This document shows, in pieces, positions 38,433 through 47,591 of a stretch of 64,000 nucleotides of DNA. The notes below the pieces were generated by a model. The model ran no database searches and was not told where the DNA came from. It was given only the letters and a program-made list of their open reading frames with translations. The DNA is taken from positions 21,007-85,006 of the forward strand of contig NZ_SMFO01000013.1 of NCBI RefSeq assembly GCF_004349145.1, given 5' to 3'. The DNA comes from Flavobacterium hiemivividum (GTDB taxonomy: Bacteria > Bacteroidota > Bacteroidia > Flavobacteriales > Flavobacteriaceae). Within the stretch, counting starts at the first letter, position 1; every line of letters begins with the position of its first letter. The position numbers and the translations under genes are program-made.

Positions 38433-41273
38433 ATGACATCTAAAAATTATAGATTAAAATTCTTCAGGTGGCTTATAGCAAAACCAAAGACTGCCGGTCT
38501 TTTCACTTTCCTGTTACTAAGTACTATTGTAGGTTTCATTGGCTTTCAACAATATAAAATTGTTAAAGATGATGAACAACTCGTGATGAAGAATACACTA
38601 CATGTGATTCATCAAAACATTGAGCAATCACTTAAAAACTCATATACCTCTACACTTACCGTAGCACTTACAATAAATGATCAAGGAATTCCTGAAAATT
38701 TTGACACTATAAGTAAGAAGTTATTGCACTCAAATTTACCTTTATCAGCCATACAATTAGTCCCAAAAGGAGTGGTCAAGTATGTCTATCCAATGAAAGG
38801 CAATGAGGCCGCCATAGGATTAAATATTTTAGAGACGCCGTATCTTAAAGAAGAAGCATTACAATCAATCAAAAACCAAAAAATGTACTTTGCTGGCCCT
38901 ATCAAGTTAAAGCAAGGCGGTACAGGTATTGTGGGACGTCTACCTGTTTTTCAGGGTGGTGATTTTTGGGGTTTTTCAGCAGTAATTATCAAACTAAAAG
39001 AGCTGTTGCAGACTTCACTAGCTTATGTGGACCTTTCTAAATATTACTTTCAATTTTCTAAAATAGATCCGACTACCAAAAAGGAAGTCTACTTTCTTCC
39101 AATAGAAAATAATTTCGCAAATAACTATAGTGTTTCCTTAGTCGTACCTGATGGGAATTGGAAATTAGCACTCACCGCTAAACAGCAAAATTACCTAACT
39201 GCAGCAATGTTAATCCCTACAATTCTTGGTTTATTTTTAGCTGCATTATTTGGTTTTTTAATAACGCTAATTCTAAAAAAACCGGCTGAGCTTCAACTTT
39301 TAATCAATCAACAGGCTGAAAAGCTATTAAAAAGTGAAATTAAATTTAAAACAATTTTTGATCAAGCAGCAGTTGGCATTACAAATGTTGACCCTATCTC
39401 CGGAAAATTTATTGAAGCTAATAATCAATTTTGTGAGCTTGTAGGTTTTACTCAACAGGAATTAAAGGAGAAAACCTATCAGTCAATTACTCACCCAGAT
39501 GATTTGGCTAATGATGAAAATAATATTTCTAAAATTAAGCAAGGATTAATTCGCAATTATTCGATAGAAAAAAGATACATTACAAAGGAAGGAAATATTA
39601 TCTGGGTAAATCTATCCGTTTCACCGCTATGGAACGAGAATGAAAAGCCAACAAGTACAATTGCAGTTACTCAAGATATCACATTAAGAAAGGAAGCAGA
39701 AGAATTAGTAAAAAAAACAGAAAATCGTTATAAAGGCATATTTGAAGACTCACCATTACCATTATGGGAGGAAGATTTTTCTGAAGTAAAAAAGAATCTT
39801 GAGGTTTTAGGATTAATGCATAAAAGTGAAGAGGAAGTTACTGCTTATTTTCAACAAAATCCTAATGAAACTAAAAAATGTAGTGCGTTAGTTAAAGTAA
39901 TTAACGTCAATCAAGAATGTCTTCGTTTTAATAAAGTTGACAATAAAGAAGCTTTGCGAATGAGCTTATCTCCTTTTATTCATGAGGAGTCTATTGCAAC
40001 ATTTGTTCAACAACTCGTAGCCATTACTCAGGAAAAAAAGAAATTAAATCTCGAAGCTATAATTATAGACAATGAAAACCAGTTTCGCAACATCAATTTA
40101 AGGTGGAATATTATTTCCGGTTATGAAGACACTTTAGAAAGAGTTATCGTTTCTACAGAGGATATTACGGAACGAAAAAACACCGAAAAGAAGATTATTG
40201 ACTCACAAAAACAAATCGAGTCCCTAATCAATACTATCGATGGGATAGTTTGGGAATGTGATAGTAAAAGTTTTTGTTTTTCTTTTATAAGTAAAAAAGT
40301 AGAACGTATATTAGGTTACACGCCAGAGGAATGGTTAGCAAGTCCTACTTTTTGGGCAGACCATATTTATCCTGAAGACCGCGAATCGACCGTTAACTAT
40401 TGCATCTTAAAAACAAACCAACAATTAAACCATGATTTTGAATATCGAATGATTGCCAAAAATGGATCAATTGTTTGGTTAAAGGATATCGTAAATGTAG
40501 TTGTTGAAAATGATAATTCAATAAGCCTGCGTGGTATCATGATTGACATTACCAAAAATAAAGAGTCAGAAGAAGATTTGAATAATTCCTTCAACCTAGT
40601 TACGGAGCAAAATAAAAGACTTCTAAATTTCTCCTATATTGTGTCGCATAATTTAAGGTCTCACACCAGTAATATCACATCAATTATATCTTTAATTGAG
40701 ATGTCTGACTCTGAGGAAGAAAAAACTGACTTACTACTACTTTTAAAGTCGGTTTCTAATTCATTAAACGAAACAATGCTTCATCTTAATGAGGTTATAA
40801 ATATTAGAAACAACATTGGCTTAGTATCTGAATCTGTAAACTTAAATCAATACATAGAAGCCGCACAAAATGTACTTTCAGAACAAATAACAGCAAAGAA
40901 AGCAACCATTCTAACCCAAATTCCAAGGGATGTAGTGGTCAATTATAATCCTGCGTATTTAGAGAGCGTATTATATAACATCTTATCAAACTCAATTAGA
41001 TACAGCCACCCAGACCGTTTACCTATTATTAATATTAAATGGCTAATTGAAGACGAAATGAACGTTTTACAAATCTCAGATAACGGAATTGGAATAGATC
41101 TTGTAAAAAATGCCGATAAAATTTTTGGAATGTATAAGACATTCAGCAATAATCCCGAATCAAAAGGAATAGGTTTGTTCATTACAAAGAATCAAATTGA
41201 CGCTATGAACGGGGCTATTACAGTAAATAGTATACCAAACGAAGGAACTACATTTAAAATCTACATTCGATGA
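38433..41273 (+). CDS. CHASE/PAS sensor histidine kinase
   Basis: A 946-aa membrane kinase. It has TM1 (about 20-38), an extracytoplasmic CHASE-like sensor (about 45-250), TM2 (about 262-285), then at least three PAS domains (about 300-430, 435-565 and 590-700, with PAC endings such as TSTIAVTQDITLRKEAEE). The dimerisation helix carries NFSYIVSHNLRSHTSNITS with the phosphorylated His, and the ATPase domain has NILSNSIRYSHP, ISDNGIGID and SKGIGLFITKNQ. It signals to the response regulator encoded with a 4-bp overlap. The stimulus is unknown. Confidence 0.93.
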   Translation: MTSKNYRLKFFRWLIAKPKTAGLFTFLLLSTIVGFIGFQQYKIVKDDEQLVMKNTLHVIHQNIEQSLKNSYTSTLTVALTINDQGIPENFDTISKKLLHSNLPLSAIQLVPKGVVKYVYPMKGNEAAIGLNILETPYLKEEALQSIKNQKMYFAGPIKLKQGGTGIVGRLPVFQGGDFWGFSAVIIKLKELLQTSLAYVDLSKYYFQFSKIDPTTKKEVYFLPIENNFANNYSVSLVVPDGNWKLALTAKQQNYLTAAMLIPTILGLFLAALFGFLITLILKKPAELQLLINQQAEKLLKSEIKFKTIFDQAAVGITNVDPISGKFIEANNQFCELVGFTQQELKEKTYQSITHPDDLANDENNISKIKQGLIRNYSIEKRYITKEGNIIWVNLSVSPLWNENEKPTSTIAVTQDITLRKEAEELVKKTENRYKGIFEDSPLPLWEEDFSEVKKNLEVLGLMHKSEEEVTAYFQQNPNETKKCSALVKVINVNQECLRFNKVDNKEALRMSLSPFIHEESIATFVQQLVAITQEKKKLNLEAIIIDNENQFRNINLRWNIISGYEDTLERVIVSTEDITERKNTEKKIIDSQKQIESLINTIDGIVWECDSKSFCFSFISKKVERILGYTPEEWLASPTFWADHIYPEDRESTVNYCILKTNQQLNHDFEYRMIAKNGSIVWLKDIVNVVVENDNSISLRGIMIDITKNKESEEDLNNSFNLVTEQNKRLLNFSYIVSHNLRSHTSNITSIISLIEMSDSEEEKTDLLLLLKSVSNSLNETMLHLNEVINIRNNIGLVSESVNLNQYIEAAQNVLSEQITAKKATILTQIPRDVVVNYNPAYLESVLYNILSNSIRYSHPDRLPIINIKWLIEDEMNVLQISDNGIGIDLVKNADKIFGMYKTFSNNPESKGIGLFITKNQIDAMNGAITVNSIPNEGTTFKIYIR

Positions 41274-41665
41274 AAAAGAAAAAAATATGGGTCATCGATG
41301 ATGATGCAATTTACCAAATAATCGTAACTAAAATTATCCAGAAAACGAATCTGTTCTCGACTATTTCATCTTTTTATGATGGAAAAAACGGAATTGAGGC
41401 TCTGGCAGACACCATTGCAAATAAGGAATCTCTTCCAGATATTATACTACTAGACATCAACATGCCCATTATGGATGGCTGGGGGTTCATGGAAGAAATG
41501 GCAAAACTAGAAGCATTAAAAAACAAAACAATTACCGTCTATATTGCAAGCTCTTCTATTGCCTATGAAGACAAGTTGAAGTCCAAAACCTATCCTGCGA
41601 TTTTAGGCTATTTATCTAAACCTATTTCTATAAATGATATCCAATTGTTAGCATCTAACGATTAA
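41270..41665 (+). CDS. Single-domain response regulator
   Basis: A 131-aa CheY-like receiver with acidic pocket (IDDDAIYQ), phosphoacceptor Asp in ILLDINMPIMDGW, and the Lys in YLSKPIS. No output domain. Its ATG overlaps the kinase stop (ATGA, 41270..41273), so the two are a cognate pair. The output is probably protein-protein or phosphorelay. Confidence 0.93.
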   Translation: MKKKKIWVIDDDAIYQIIVTKIIQKTNLFSTISSFYDGKNGIEALADTIANKESLPDIILLDINMPIMDGWGFMEEMAKLEALKNKTITVYIASSSIAYEDKLKSKTYPAILGYLSKPISINDIQLLASND

Positions 41666-41694
41666 AATACCTGCAAGAAATTAAGTGACAGCAA

Positions 41695-42240
41695 TCAAAT
41701 AAGCGCTCTCTTGATTTCTTCTAAAGTTTTATTTGTAAAAATTAATTCCTCTATAATTTCTTTTCTCAAAAGATCTAAATCCTCATATTCAAAATACTTA
41801 GCCCAAGAAGTCAAATTGAGAAGGTTTCTTATCTGCTTAATTTTTTTTGTGGTCTCAAAGCTGGTACGAAGAATTGCTTTTCCATTATAATCTGGATTAT
41901 TTTTATGCTGATAATTAACAGTGTTTTTCGAATAATTCATTTCTAAATAGTACAATTCCTCCTCCGCATTATCAGGATAAAAGTGAGTCCAAGGAGCAAA
42001 ACCCAATTTGGTTTTCGATTCAGACTCAGGCTCCATCGCTTCTAATCTCCATTTACTGTTAGCTAATCTTCCCCAATGATTTGACAACCGATAAATACCT
42101 ACTTTTGTATAGTAATAACTACTTCCTGACTTGCTTTCGTATTGTACTTTTAGACCTTCTAGACTACTTAATACTACCTCTTGAAAAACACAAAAAGTAT
42201 TTTTGAAAGATTTAGGACTGGGGCGAAATATTTTTTCCAT
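41695..42240 (-). CDS. Conserved hypothetical protein
   Basis: A protein of about 181 aa without signal or membrane segment. It is rich in aromatic residues (YYYTKVGIYRLSNHWGRLANSKWRLE). Such flavobacterial proteins are annotated as unknown. The frame is open to 42273, but MEKIFRPS at 42240 is the better start. No function proposed. Confidence 0.6.
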   Translation of the reverse strand: MEKIFRPSPKSFKNTFCVFQEVVLSSLEGLKVQYESKSGSSYYYTKVGIYRLSNHWGRLANSKWRLEAMEPESESKTKLGFAPWTHFYPDNAEEELYYLEMNYSKNTVNYQHKNNPDYNGKAILRTSFETTKKIKQIRNLLNLTSWAKYFEYEDLDLLRKEIIEELIFTNKTLEEIKRALI

Positions 42241-42333
42241 CGAACAAAGGTACTCAGAAACTCTAAAATGCAACAGAGGGAACTAATATTTGATTAACTT
42301 TGCAAATTAGAATTTTATAAAAGTAAATTGATC

Positions 42334-42582
42334 ATGACAAAGTCTTCACAAGAAAAAATGTTACAAAAAGGAGTTTATACCGGAATAATGGAAAAAGATG
42401 AAAACAACAATTTTTTTTGTGGTGAATATCTTTTAGATTATAAAATGGCAATTTCTAATCATAAGTTAGGTGATTATATCACCATTAAATCCATTATAGA
42501 AAACCCAAGTGACATAAGCTACAACAAGTACCCAAAGAAGTCAAAGAACTTCGATAAAGCAAACAACAAACCGCAACAATAA
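42334..42582 (+). CDS. Small hypothetical protein
   Basis: An 82-aa protein with charged ends and a compact centre (FFCGEYLLDYKMAISNHKLGDYITIK). TAACTTTG at 42295..42302 is a TAnnTTTG -7 element 32 bp upstream. The ATG at 42334 is preferred over an in-frame TTG at 42328. Family not recognised. Confidence 0.6.
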   Translation: MTKSSQEKMLQKGVYTGIMEKDENNNFFCGEYLLDYKMAISNHKLGDYITIKSIIENPSDISYNKYPKKSKNFDKANNKPQQ

Positions 42583-42757
42583 TATTGTACAAGCGTTTCT
42601 TTTTTGACAAATAAAAATCATCGAACACTCTTTTTCGGGAATATTTTTTAGTCACAAACTAAAAAATTAAAAAAAAGTGTACCTTTGCAAAAAATTTGTC
42701 GGTTTTGAAACCAAATTATATTGATTTTATATTAAAAGACAAGTAGTTACCATATTT

Positions 42758-43198
42758 ATGAAAAAAATAGTTGAATACCGCAAACTGCTAAATGTAGAAA
42801 AAACTGCAGAGCTTAAAGATTTAAAAACGATCTACCGTAATTCTATGAAAGAATGTCATCCTGATAAATTTCAAGGTGATGAGGCTGGATTAAAAGCAGC
42901 TGAAGAAAAAAGTAAACAAGTAATTGAGGCTTACCACTTCTTGGTAAGTATCAATCCAGAAACTACAAAGTTGAACTTACCTGAATACACAGAAACAATT
43001 TCAACTGCAACAATTACAGATTACAAATTTGTTGAAGGTAGATTAATTATCAATTTTTCAAACGGTAGCGTTTATGAGTACATTAGTGTACCTAAATCCA
43101 CTTATGTTAAAATGGTAAACGCATCTTCTCCTGGAAGATTTGCAAAAAGACATATTCTTAATTCTTTTACTTGGAGAAAAACATTGAACCAAGACTAG
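42758..43198 (+). CDS. J-domain-like and KTSC-domain protein
   Basis: A 146-aa protein of two parts. Residues ~1-70 resemble a J domain and keep the HPD triad (MKECHPDKFQ). Residues ~80-146 are a KTSC domain (FSNGSVYEYISVPKSTYVKM, SPGRFAKRHILNSFTW), a small domain found with nucleic-acid enzymes. A -7 element TACCTTTG lies at 42680..42687 and a terminator follows at 43222, so it is monocistronic. Role unknown; the HPD suggests Hsp70 contact. Confidence 0.85.
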   Translation: MKKIVEYRKLLNVEKTAELKDLKTIYRNSMKECHPDKFQGDEAGLKAAEEKSKQVIEAYHFLVSINPETTKLNLPEYTETISTATITDYKFVEGRLIINFSNGSVYEYISVPKSTYVKMVNASSPGRFAKRHILNSFTWRKTLNQD

Positions 43199-43221
43199 AC
43201 TAAACAAAAATAAGCAATACT

Positions 43222-43244
43222 AAAGCACCCTTCACGGGTGCTTT
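43222..43244 (+). terminator. Terminator after KTSC gene
   Basis: AAAGCACCC pairs with GGGTGCTTT around a TTCAC loop, followed by a T-run. It lies 23 bp past the stop codon. Confidence 0.9.
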
Positions 43245-43380
43245 TTTTATATATCACTTTTCTAACTAGATAGTAACGATGTTACTCTTTTAAAATATTT
43301 TTAAAACAAACCTTTGGATTTAGTATAATCGACTTGTTTTTCCTACTTTAGTCCTCCAAACCAAACTAAACCATATCACG

Positions 43381-43626
43381 ATGACCAATCCCTGTAGTAA
43401 ATACGAATTGCAATATAAAAAAGCTAAAGAAACTCTGGCTATTTTAAAAGTAAATCAAGCAGAAATTGACTTAAAACTACAAACCGACTCCATTAGTGCT
43501 GACTTACATAAAAAACTCAGAACAGTCAATCTCGAGATAAAAATTACTTTGAATGAATTAGAACAAGCTGAAGACGATATACAGCAATGTGAATTGCAAT
43601 TTAAATTAAAACAAAATACATTCTAA
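43381..43626 (+). CDS. Small coiled-coil hypothetical protein
   Basis: An 81-aa helical, charged peptide with heptad-like pattern (LHKKLRTVNLEIKITLNELE) and three cysteines. It is followed directly by a terminator hairpin, which supports it as a real gene. No family recognised. Confidence 0.6.
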   Translation: MTNPCSKYELQYKKAKETLAILKVNQAEIDLKLQTDSISADLHKKLRTVNLEIKITLNELEQAEDDIQQCELQFKLKQNTF

Positions 43627-43638
43627 ATCTAGAACTTA

Positions 43639-43677
43639 AAAACACCTTCTCACTACGAACTAAAGAAGAGGTGTTTT
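43639..43677 (+). terminator. Terminator after small coiled-coil gene
   Basis: AAAACACCTTCT pairs with AGAAGAGGTGTTTT, with a small bulge, 12 bp past the stop. The T-run is short. Confidence 0.65.
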
Positions 43678-43923
43678 GACATATCCAAAATTTCATCAAA
43701 TGAGAATGTCTTATTTATTTTAATATTTTCACAACTAAATATTTATACCCAACTCATTAATTCTACACGGCTAAAGCAAAAAACATCATCCTACCTTATA
43801 GTTGACTACCTATAGACCTCGTTCCTAAACTTCACTATTTTATTTCGAATTTTAACAGCGACACACTATTATTTATCAAAATGAGTACTAAAAAAATAAC
43901 AAAAATTTAGGCATGAAAATTAA

Positions 43924-43952
43924 TTGTACTTTGATAATTTTAAATACTTTTG
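43924..43952 (+). promoter_or_regulatory. Bacteroidota promoter of thioredoxin lipoprotein gene
   Basis: TTG at 43924..43926 and TACTTTTG at 43945..43952 match the -33/-7 pattern with 18-bp spacing. The ATG follows 35 bp later. Confidence 0.65.
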
Positions 43953-43986
43953 CACACTTAACTTAATTAACTAATTAATATTAATA

Positions 43987-45168
43987 ATGAAAAAAATAAT
44001 TTTATTACTTTCTGTTGCTGTTGTTTTATTTTCTTGCAACAAAGTTGGAAAAGACGAATTCCTTATCACTGGTACTGCAACTGGTATTGAAAATGGTAAA
44101 ACTATAATCTTAGAATCTCAAGACCCTACCACTGGAGCAATTATTGCTTTAGACACTGTAAAAGTAGAAAACGGTAAATTTGAAATCAAAGGAAAAGTGA
44201 CTGAACCAGCTTTCCATACTATTCAATTAGAATCAGTAGCAGGACAAGCTCCATACGGTAAAGTTCCTTTTATCTTGGAGAACGGAGAAATCAAAATCGC
44301 TATTGATAAAGACAGTATCCAGAAATCTAAAGTTTCAGGTACATATAGTAATGAGGAGTACGTTAAATTTAACGAGGAGATTAAAGTAGTTCAAAAGAAA
44401 CTAATGGACTTCCAAACTCAAAACATGCAAGCAATGAATACAGCACAACAAGCACAAGATACTGCTGTAATCAATAAATTAATGCAAGGTTACTCAGCAA
44501 TCCAAGAAGAAGTAGGTGCTGCTACTAAAGCAAAATACACCACTTATGCTGAATCACACCCAAAATCATATATTAGTGTATTAATTGTACAAGGAATGGC
44601 TAACGACCCAAGTGCTGACATTAAAAAAACTGAAACAATTTTCAATAGCCTTGATGAATCTTTAAAAAACACTAAAGCTGGAAAATCAGTTAAAACAAGA
44701 CTTACTGAGATAAATTCTCCTGCTGTTGGTGCATCTGCTGCTCCAGTTGGAGACGCTAAATGAACTTCCGATTTTTCTGCGCCTAATCCTGAGGGGAAAA
44801 TTATTTCTCTAAAAGAAAGTTTAGGAAAAGTAACAATTGTAGATTTCTGGGCATCATGGTGTGGTCCATGTCGAAAAGAAAACCCAAATGTCGTTGCGAT
44901 CTATAAAGAGTTACACTCAAAAGGTCTTAATATAATTGGTGTTTCATTAGACAAAGACGCTGCTAAATGGAAAGAAGCTATCGCTAAAGATAAATTAACC
45001 TGGCCACAGGTTTCTAATCTAAAATTCTGGGACGAGCCAATTGCAGCTCAATACGGAGTGCAAGCAATTCCTGCAACTTTTATACTTGACGCTTCGGGTA
45101 AAGTCGTTGCAAGAGATCTAAGAGGTGCTGAACTTAGAGCAAAAATCATCGAACTTTTGGCCAAATAA
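43987..45168 (+). pseudogene. DUF4369-thioredoxin lipoprotein gene split by in-frame TGA
   Basis: One frame of 394 codons with a single internal TGA at 44761..44763. The first part (258 aa) is a lipoprotein (VVLFSCNKVG, Cys near 17) with a DUF4369 domain (ITGTATGIENGKTIILESQD). The second part is a TlpA/AhpC-like thioredoxin domain beginning TSDFSAPNPEGK and containing the redox motif FWASWCGPCRKEN, ending ELLAK. Such two-domain proteins are periplasmic thiol-disulfide reductases. The TGA falls in the linker. Everything else is intact, including promoter and terminator, so it is a recent nonsense change, an assembly error, or readthrough. No good start codon exists for the second part alone. 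Confidence 0.85.
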
Positions 45169-45190
45169 TCGGTTTAGAAGTCCAAAATAA

Positions 45191-45217
45191 AAAAATCTCC
45201 CTAGTGGAGATTTTTTT
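45191..45217 (+). terminator. Terminator after thioredoxin lipoprotein gene
   Basis: AAAAATCTCC pairs with GGAGATTTTT around CTAGT-type loop and is followed by T residues, 22 bp past the TAA. Confidence 0.85.
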
Positions 45218-45272
45218 ATTTTATTCAATACCAACACGTTAAAAATAATACTAAAATTAAGTGTAAAATTAG

Positions 45273-45303
45273 TTTGTAGAAACGAAAACTGTTTCTATAT
45301 TTG
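45273..45303 (+). promoter_or_regulatory. Promoter of tRNA-Tyr
   Basis: TTTG at 45273..45276, 19-bp spacer, and TATATTTG at 45296..45303 form an almost ideal Bacteroidota -33/-7 pair, 39 bp before the tRNA. Confidence 0.8.
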
Positions 45304-45342
45304 CACCGCTAACAACAGCCAACTGTTGTACTCAAAGGCTTA

Positions 45343-45423
45343 GGGGAGATACTCAAGCGGCCAACGAGGGCAGACTGTAAATCTGCTGTGTAAACTTCGC
45401 AGGTTCGAATCCTGCTCTCCCCA
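45343..45423 (+). tRNA. tRNA-Tyr (GTA)
   Basis: GGGGAGA pairs with TCTCCCC as the acceptor stem, discriminator A at 45423. The anticodon stem GCAGA/TCTGC holds the loop CTGTAAA, so the anticodon is GTA. The T arm is GCAGGTTCGAATCCTGC and the long variable arm (TGTGTAAACTTCGCA) marks a class II tRNA such as Tyr. CCA is not encoded. A site-specific integrase lies 290 bp downstream, so this tRNA is a likely attachment site. Confidence 0.96.
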
Positions 45424-45491
45424 CGAAAAGGGTTAAAGATAGTAAAACCAAGGTTTATCAATCTTTTCAAAAACCCACAAAAAAACGTGTT

Positions 45492-45521
45492 AAGCCTGCA
45501 AATCCAACGATTTGCAGGCTT
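45492..45521 (+). terminator. Terminator after tRNA-Tyr
   Basis: AAGCCTGCAAATC pairs with GATTTGCAGGCTT around CAAC, followed by a T-run. Probable end of the tRNA transcript. Confidence 0.9.
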
Positions 45522-45582
45522 TTTTGTTTTTCTGCACTTTGTCAATATTTATAATATCGTTCAAAGTTTTTATGGCAGAATC

Positions 45583-45614
45583 GTGGCACATTTGTATATT
45601 TTAAAATGTGCCAC
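45583..45614. repeat. Inverted repeat GTGGCACATTT before integrase
   Basis: GTGGCACATTT (45583..45593) and AAATGTGCCAC (45604..45614) form a perfect 11-bp inverted repeat with a 10-bp spacer, 100 bp upstream of the integrase. It could be an integrase core/arm site or an operator; nothing in the sequence decides between them. The rest of 45424..45715 has no gene. Confidence 0.55.
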
Positions 45615-45715
45615 AGAATACCATCTAAACACCTATAAACATAGGGGTTAACGTGCTTAACGACTTGATTTTTTGAAGTTATAATTCTACATTTATTAAT
45701 CTAAAACGTTGAATT

Positions 45716-47041
45716 ATGTTAGAAAGCAGTTTTGGGCTGGTTTTCTTTTTGAAAATCCCCCGCAATGAAAGTAAAATTAGAACCGTTTATCTTAGAATTA
45801 CTGTAGATGGAATACCAAAAGAAACATCTACAAAACGTAAATGGGACATCGCACGTTGGGATCAAAAAGCAGAAAGGGCGATTGGTAGTAAAGAAGATGC
45901 AAAATCACTTAATTTTTTTTTAGATTCTCTGACTCTAAAAGTCAATGAGTACAAGACAGAAATTATGTACAGCGGAAAACTAATAACTTCCCAGAAGGTT
46001 ATGGATCATTTGCTAGGTAAGATTACTCCCAGAACTAAAGTGCTAGAAGAGTTTGAAAAGCACAATGCAGAAATGACAGCATTACTAGGAAGAGGATATG
46101 CGAAAGGAACTCTCGATCGTTTCACTATTACGATTAATCATTTAAGAGCATTTACAGAACTTAAATTTAATGCGAGTGATCTTGAATTTACAGATTTAAA
46201 TCTCGAATTTATAAAGGATTTTGAATTTTACTTAAGATCAGTTCGCAAATGCAGTAATAATACAACGCTTAAATACATCGCTAATTTCAAAAAAATAGTC
46301 ATTCGTGCTATCGATAAAGAAGTTATCTTGAAAGATCCATTTAAGAACTTTAAAAGCAAAAAAACTAAAATCATTAAAAAGCCTCTTTCCACTCAAGAGT
46401 TATATGAATTAGAGCGACATTATTTTACTACTGAACGCTTAAATGTAGTAAGAGATGTATTCGTCTTTCAATGTTATACAGGACTGGCTTATATCGACGC
46501 ATATCAATTAAAAAAAACAGATATTAAAATGGGGGTCGACACACAATCGTGGATTATGACCGAAAGACAAAAAACGGGATCCTCAACGAATGTTCCTCTC
46601 CTACCACAGGCGCTACAGATAATTGAAAAATATAAAGAACATCCTATCTGTTTGCAACGTGGTACAGTCTTACCCGTTTCTTCTAATCAAAAAATGAACG
46701 AATATCTAAAGGAAATTGCTGCACTGTGCGGTTTTCCCTTTACTCTAAATACTCATATGGCTCGCAGGACGTTTGGAAGCACTGTAACATTACAAAATAA
46801 CGTCCCTATTAATGTAGTTAAAGAAATGCTGGGACATTCATCAGTTAAACAAACGGAGGCATATGCTATAACAGAGCAGATTACAGTTGGGCGGGAAATG
46901 GCACTTTTAAATAAACGTTTAAATAAAACTAAACCAATCATGTGTGAATCAGATGCTGCTATTCTTCGTAGATTAGAGAAAGAAATAAAAGATATCAAGA
47001 AAAAATATAATGTATCTAATCAAAATTTGGAGGCACTTTAG
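45716..47041 (+). CDS. Tyrosine recombinase / integrase
   Basis: A 441-aa tyrosine recombinase of the Bacteroidota conjugative-element type. It has an N-terminal arm-type region (FFLKIPRNESKIRTVYLRITVDG), a SAM-like core-binding domain (about 105-210) and a catalytic domain with HMARRTFGS (HxxR), LGHSSVKQTEAY (His and Tyr). In the first box, FQCYTGLAYIDAYQL, the usual catalytic Arg position holds Ala, as varied positions are known in the CTnDOT family. Location next to tRNA-Tyr and before decayed integrase fragments marks the left end of an island. Confidence 0.93.
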   Translation: MLESSFGLVFFLKIPRNESKIRTVYLRITVDGIPKETSTKRKWDIARWDQKAERAIGSKEDAKSLNFFLDSLTLKVNEYKTEIMYSGKLITSQKVMDHLLGKITPRTKVLEEFEKHNAEMTALLGRGYAKGTLDRFTITINHLRAFTELKFNASDLEFTDLNLEFIKDFEFYLRSVRKCSNNTTLKYIANFKKIVIRAIDKEVILKDPFKNFKSKKTKIIKKPLSTQELYELERHYFTTERLNVVRDVFVFQCYTGLAYIDAYQLKKTDIKMGVDTQSWIMTERQKTGSSTNVPLLPQALQIIEKYKEHPICLQRGTVLPVSSNQKMNEYLKEIAALCGFPFTLNTHMARRTFGSTVTLQNNVPINVVKEMLGHSSVKQTEAYAITEQITVGREMALLNKRLNKTKPIMCESDAAILRRLEKEIKDIKKKYNVSNQNLEAL

Positions 47042-47193
47042 GAAAAGTAACATACAGGTAAATATCCGTAATTCTTTACAAGTAGGAAGTTATGAATAAT
47101 AGATAATAATAATAATGCCCCCCCAGTCAAACATTTAAATTTACAATACATTTAAATTTGTAAAGCTTTAGCTGTTTTGATCAAATGCAAGAT

Positions 47194-47232
47194 AAGAGGT
47201 TGTTTCAACTATTATGAAATAACCTCTTTTTT
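47194..47232 (+). terminator. Terminator after integrase
   Basis: AAGAGGTTGTTTCA pairs with TGAAATAACCTCTT with one mismatch, followed by T residues, about 150 bp after the integrase stop. It overlaps the end of the regulator remnant on the other strand. Confidence 0.7.
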
Positions 47233-47565
47233 GTTCAATTTAATTTCACTCCTAACACTAGGATGGTATGAGAGAGTATATTCTATTTACCCGAAACATT
47301 GCAGTTCTTTAAAGTACTTGTGATAGTTAGGTAGTGTGATGATGTGGGATAAAGCCATAATCTTGCTGCGGCTAACTTTAATATTTTGTTTTTGTCCCTG
47401 TCTATATCCTAAACTTAATATAGTAAGTAAAAGAGCAAAATGCAAAACGTTTAGTCTTTTATCGTCCATATTGATGTGCAGAAACTTACAAAGGATCATA
47501 TAGTAATTTGTATGGATGTTCATAAACGGATATTTAAGAATAGACAGAAAACTACGCAAAGTCAA
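47212..47565 (-). pseudogene. Mobile-element regulator remnant with in-frame stop
   Basis: A small HTH-like protein typical of flavobacterial mobile elements can be read from 47565: LNVLHFALLLTILSLGYRQ, then KVSRSKIMALSHIITLPNYH and KYFKELQCFG. There a TAA codon (47287..47289) interrupts it, but the same frame continues IEYTLSYHPSVRSEIKLNKK to a normal stop at 47212. The residue at the stop should be Tyr, so TAT/TAC has become TAA. The 92-codon open part was counted as intact by frame, but it is a nonsense-mutated gene of about 118 codons. Function of the family is not established. Confidence 0.65.
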
Positions 47566-47591
47566 AGATTATATTATTACCGATTGCGTAG

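Noticed and set aside
44761..44763. Selenocysteine at the in-frame TGA
   Set aside because: The redox Cys pair is present further downstream, the TGA falls in a linker, and no stem-loop typical of a SECIS follows directly.
45309..45545. 78-codon minus-strand frame over the tRNA
   Set aside because: It is the antisense reading of tRNA-Tyr and its terminator.
47287..47565. Intact 92-aa gene
   Set aside because: Similarity-like sequence continues in frame past the stop, so I describe a nonsense-mutated remnant instead.
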